Shown here one piece after another: positions 5,803-7,147 of a stretch of DNA of 7,147 nucleotides. The stretch's first letter is position 1. Each line of letters starts with the position of its first letter. The notes under the pieces were generated by a model, which was not told where the DNA came from, made no database searches, and saw only the letters and a program-made list of their open reading frames with translations. The position numbers were made by a program, and so were the translations under genes. Source of the stretch: Caldifarciminota bacterium UBA2202. GTDB lineage: Bacteria > Hydrothermota > 32-111. The stretch covers positions 1 through 7,147 of the forward strand of contig DCUY01000045.1 in assembly GCA_002327905.1 (NCBI GenBank), read 5' to 3'.

Positions 5803-6904
5803 CTGCTCCTCCTCTCTCTTTCGCTCTATGAATGAGAAATTCTTTTATGAATTGGTCAATGTTTCCGTCCATCACAGAATCCACATCGCTCGTTTCAAAT
5901 CTTGTCCTTAAATCCTTCACCATCTTATACGGATACATCACATACGAACGTATCTGATTTCCGAATTCTATTGATGATTTTTTTTCAAGCTTCGAACTTA
6001 GCTTGTCATCTTCAATCTGTTTAAAATGCTCATACACTTTTGCCTTCAAAACTTTCATTGCATTTATCTTATTCTGCAACTGCGAACGCTCTGTCTGCGA
6101 CTTTGCAAAGAGTCCTGTCGGAATATGCGTTATTCTTATTGCAGTTGAAACTTTATTTACATTCTGTCCGCCCGGCCCTCCGGCTCTGAATGCATCAACC
6201 CTCAGTTCGTTTTCATCAAGTTCAAAGTCGACATTCTCTTCAATGTCGGGAAGCACATATACTGCCGCAAATGAGGTGTGGCGCCTTCCGTTTGAATCAA
6301 ACGGAGAGACTCTGACAAGGCGGTGAACTCCTATCTCCGCCTTCAAATATCCGTAGGCGTATTCGCCTTCAATATCAATCGACACTGATTTTATTCCTGC
6401 TATGTCAGCCGGTTCATTATCAATTATCGTATATTTGTAATTCATCTTTTGAAAATATTTCAAATACATTCTAAGAAGCATCTCCGCCCAGTCACAGCTC
6501 TCTGTTCCTCCCGACCCGGGATGAATCGTCATTATTGCGCTTGATGAATCAAGCTCGTCAGTAAACAAAAGCTCTGTCTGAAGCTTTCCGATATTGACTG
6601 ACAATGATTCAATCATCTTATCAATCTCTGTCTGATTCGATTCGTCAGCAATCTCGACAAAGTCGCTTATTGAGCTGAAATCATCCTTTATGCTCTCAAA
6701 AAGCTGTATCCTGTCCTTTATAACCTTCAGTTTTTTATTGACTGCCTTTGCCTCTCTCTGATTTGACCAGAAATCAGGCTTTGACATTCTCTCCTCAAAT
6801 GAAGCGACATCCGTCTTCCAAGCATCAAGGCGCACATGGGCGGTCAAATCGGCATAATCCTGCTTTAAAATGTCGAATTTTTCTTTTGTTTTTGTTTCTA
6901 ACAT
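5792..6904 (-). CDS. prfB: Peptide chain release factor 2
   Basis: RF2 terminates translation at UGA and UAA. The 370-residue protein contains the RF2 stop-recognition tripeptide SPF at 200-202 and the peptidyl-hydrolysis motif GGQ at 245-247 in AGGPGGQNVN. Length matches the family (365 in E. coli). The usual prfB programmed +1 frameshift (CTT TGA C) is absent: the corresponding position reads CTT GAT in frame (L26-D27, 6829-6824), so the whole protein is one uninterrupted frame. The start at 6904 aligns with the E. coli start, because the Leu-Asp pair falls at 26-27 against 25-26. There is no Shine-Dalgarno, and a perfect promoter ends only 8 bases before the ATG, so the mRNA is probably leaderless. 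It is the first gene of a four-gene operon. Confidence 0.97.
   Translation of the reverse strand: MLETKTKEKFDILKQDYADLTAHVRLDAWKTDVASFEERMSKPDFWSNQREAKAVNKKLKVIKDRIQLFESIKDDFSSISDFVEIADESNQTEIDKMIESLSVNIGKLQTELLFTDELDSSSAIMTIHPGSGGTESCDWAEMLLRMYLKYFQKMNYKYTIIDNEPADIAGIKSVSIDIEGEYAYGYLKAEIGVHRLVRVSPFDSNGRRHTSFAAVYVLPDIEENVDFELDENELRVDAFRAGGPGGQNVNKVSTAIRITHIPTGLFAKSQTERSQLQNKINAMKVLKAKVYEHFKQIEDDKLSSKLEKKSSIEFGNQIRSYVMYPYKMVKDLRTRFETSDVDSVMDGNIDQFIKEFLIHRAKERGGADGK
5808..5813 (-). promoter_or_regulatory. Strong Shine-Dalgarno of lysS inside prfB
   Basis: AGGAGG on the minus strand, five bases from the lysS ATG at 5802-5800, lies within the codons for the C-terminal ERGGADGK of RF2. It shows that lysS can initiate independently although its start lies inside prfB. 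prfB itself has no comparable site. Confidence 0.75.
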
Positions 6905-6912
6905 AACTTATT

Positions 6913-6941
6913 ATTATATATTGATTTACCATTATTGTCAA
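6913..6941 (-). promoter_or_regulatory. Consensus promoter of the prfB-lysS-lolC-lolD operon
   Basis: On the minus strand TTGACA (6941-6936), a 17-base spacer and TATAAT (6918-6913) match the sigma70 consensus at all twelve positions with ideal spacing. Only AATAAGTT separates the -10 from the prfB ATG, so transcription should start at or within two bases of the start codon. The -35 lies at the inner edge of the repeat array to its right. Confidence 0.88.
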
Positions 6942-6985
6942 GAAATTAGTGAATTGTTCTTGTATTTTTCTTGCTCTTGGCGCCT
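6936..6985 (-). repeat. Tandem repeat unit C, degenerate copy next to prfB promoter
   Basis: Starting at 6985 on the minus strand it reads AGGCGCCAAGAGCAAGAAA, matching the head of the two neighbouring units in the same phase (64 bp from unit B). It has no heptad tract. Its tail TAATTTCTTGACA resembles TAATTTCTTGTCA at 138-150 on the plus strand, so the similarity between the two window ends continues past the head-heptad unit. Confidence 0.5.
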
Positions 6986-7049
6986 TCCCTCCTCTGAACT
7001 CTCAACTATAAACTATTAACTCTTTGATTTTGTTTTGCCCACGGCGTCT
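6986..7049 (-). repeat. Tandem repeat unit B (64 bp) with heptad tract
   Basis: On the minus strand the unit begins AGACGCCGTGGGCAAAACAA, nearly identical to 41-61 on the plus strand. Heptads follow at 7021-6987: AGTTAAT, AGTTTAT, AGTTGAG, AGTTCAG and a degenerate AGGAGGG. It is directly followed by unit C and preceded by unit A. Confidence 0.7.
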
Positions 7050-7113
7050 TATTTCTCTCAACTATTAACTATAAACTATTAACCATTAACTGTATTTGTC
7101 TTGCCCACGAGCT
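7050..7113 (-). repeat. Tandem repeat unit A (64 bp) with heptad tract
   Basis: On the minus strand the unit begins AGCTCGTGGGCAAGACAA and contains five heptads at 7091-7057: AGTTAAT, GGTTAAT, AGTTTAT, AGTTAAT, AGTTGAG. It sits exactly 64 bp from the start of unit B. Beyond it (7114-7147) lies unassigned sequence running off the window, beginning GAATGACGCGAC on the minus strand, loosely like GAATGAGCGCC near the left edge (7-17). Confidence 0.65.
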
Positions 7114-7147
7114 TACCAGCTAACCAGCATACAAAGTCGCGTCATTC

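Noticed and set aside
6936..7113. CRISPR array
   Set aside because: The periodic units repeat along their whole length, including the AT heptads; there are no unique spacers and no cas genes.

Overview
The window comes from a moderately AT-rich, diderm (Gram-negative-type) bacterium. The outer membrane is implied by a Lol lipoprotein-release ABC transporter (lolD plus a lolC/E-family permease) in one operon with prfB and lysS. A prfB / lysS / lolC / lolD neighbourhood is familiar from deltaproteobacterial and Nitrospirota-like genomes, but I cannot assign a phylum. Both ends of the window lie in repeats of the same family, which would fit a short contig broken at repeats.

Layout. Positions 1-100 hold a repeat unit with a GC-rich head followed by five 7-bp microrepeats. 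Positions 145-529 form a compact cassette: a frameshifted small GIY-YIG nuclease gene (minus strand, 190-478) bracketed by 33-bp inverted, REP-like repeats. Positions 530-768 are non-coding and hold two candidate promoters and two palindromes. Then come, on the plus strand, a YtrA-type GntR regulator (769-1143) and a class II tRNA nucleotidyltransferase with an HD domain (1143-2474), joined by a TGATG stop/start overlap. The rest is one minus-strand operon transcribed from the right: prfB (6904-5792), lysS (5802-4339), lolC/E (4342-3128) and lolD (3135-2461). Every junction overlaps, and lolD ends inside the 3' end of the convergent cca gene. A perfect sigma70-type promoter lies 8 nt upstream of the prfB ATG. 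From about 6936 to 7113 there are three tandem copies of a unit of about 64 bp, related to the left-edge repeat but inverted.

Function. Most genes are housekeeping: translation termination (RF2), lysine charging, tRNA 3'-end maturation and lipoprotein export to the outer membrane. The unusual points are the small GIY-YIG/inverted-repeat cassette with its A7 frameshift, a prfB gene without its usual programmed frameshift and apparently translated from a leaderless mRNA, the pairing of a GntR regulator with a CCA-adding enzyme, and the modular head-plus-heptad repeats. I see no complete, clearly new defence or metabolic system. The best candidate for an under-described element is the GIY-YIG cassette.
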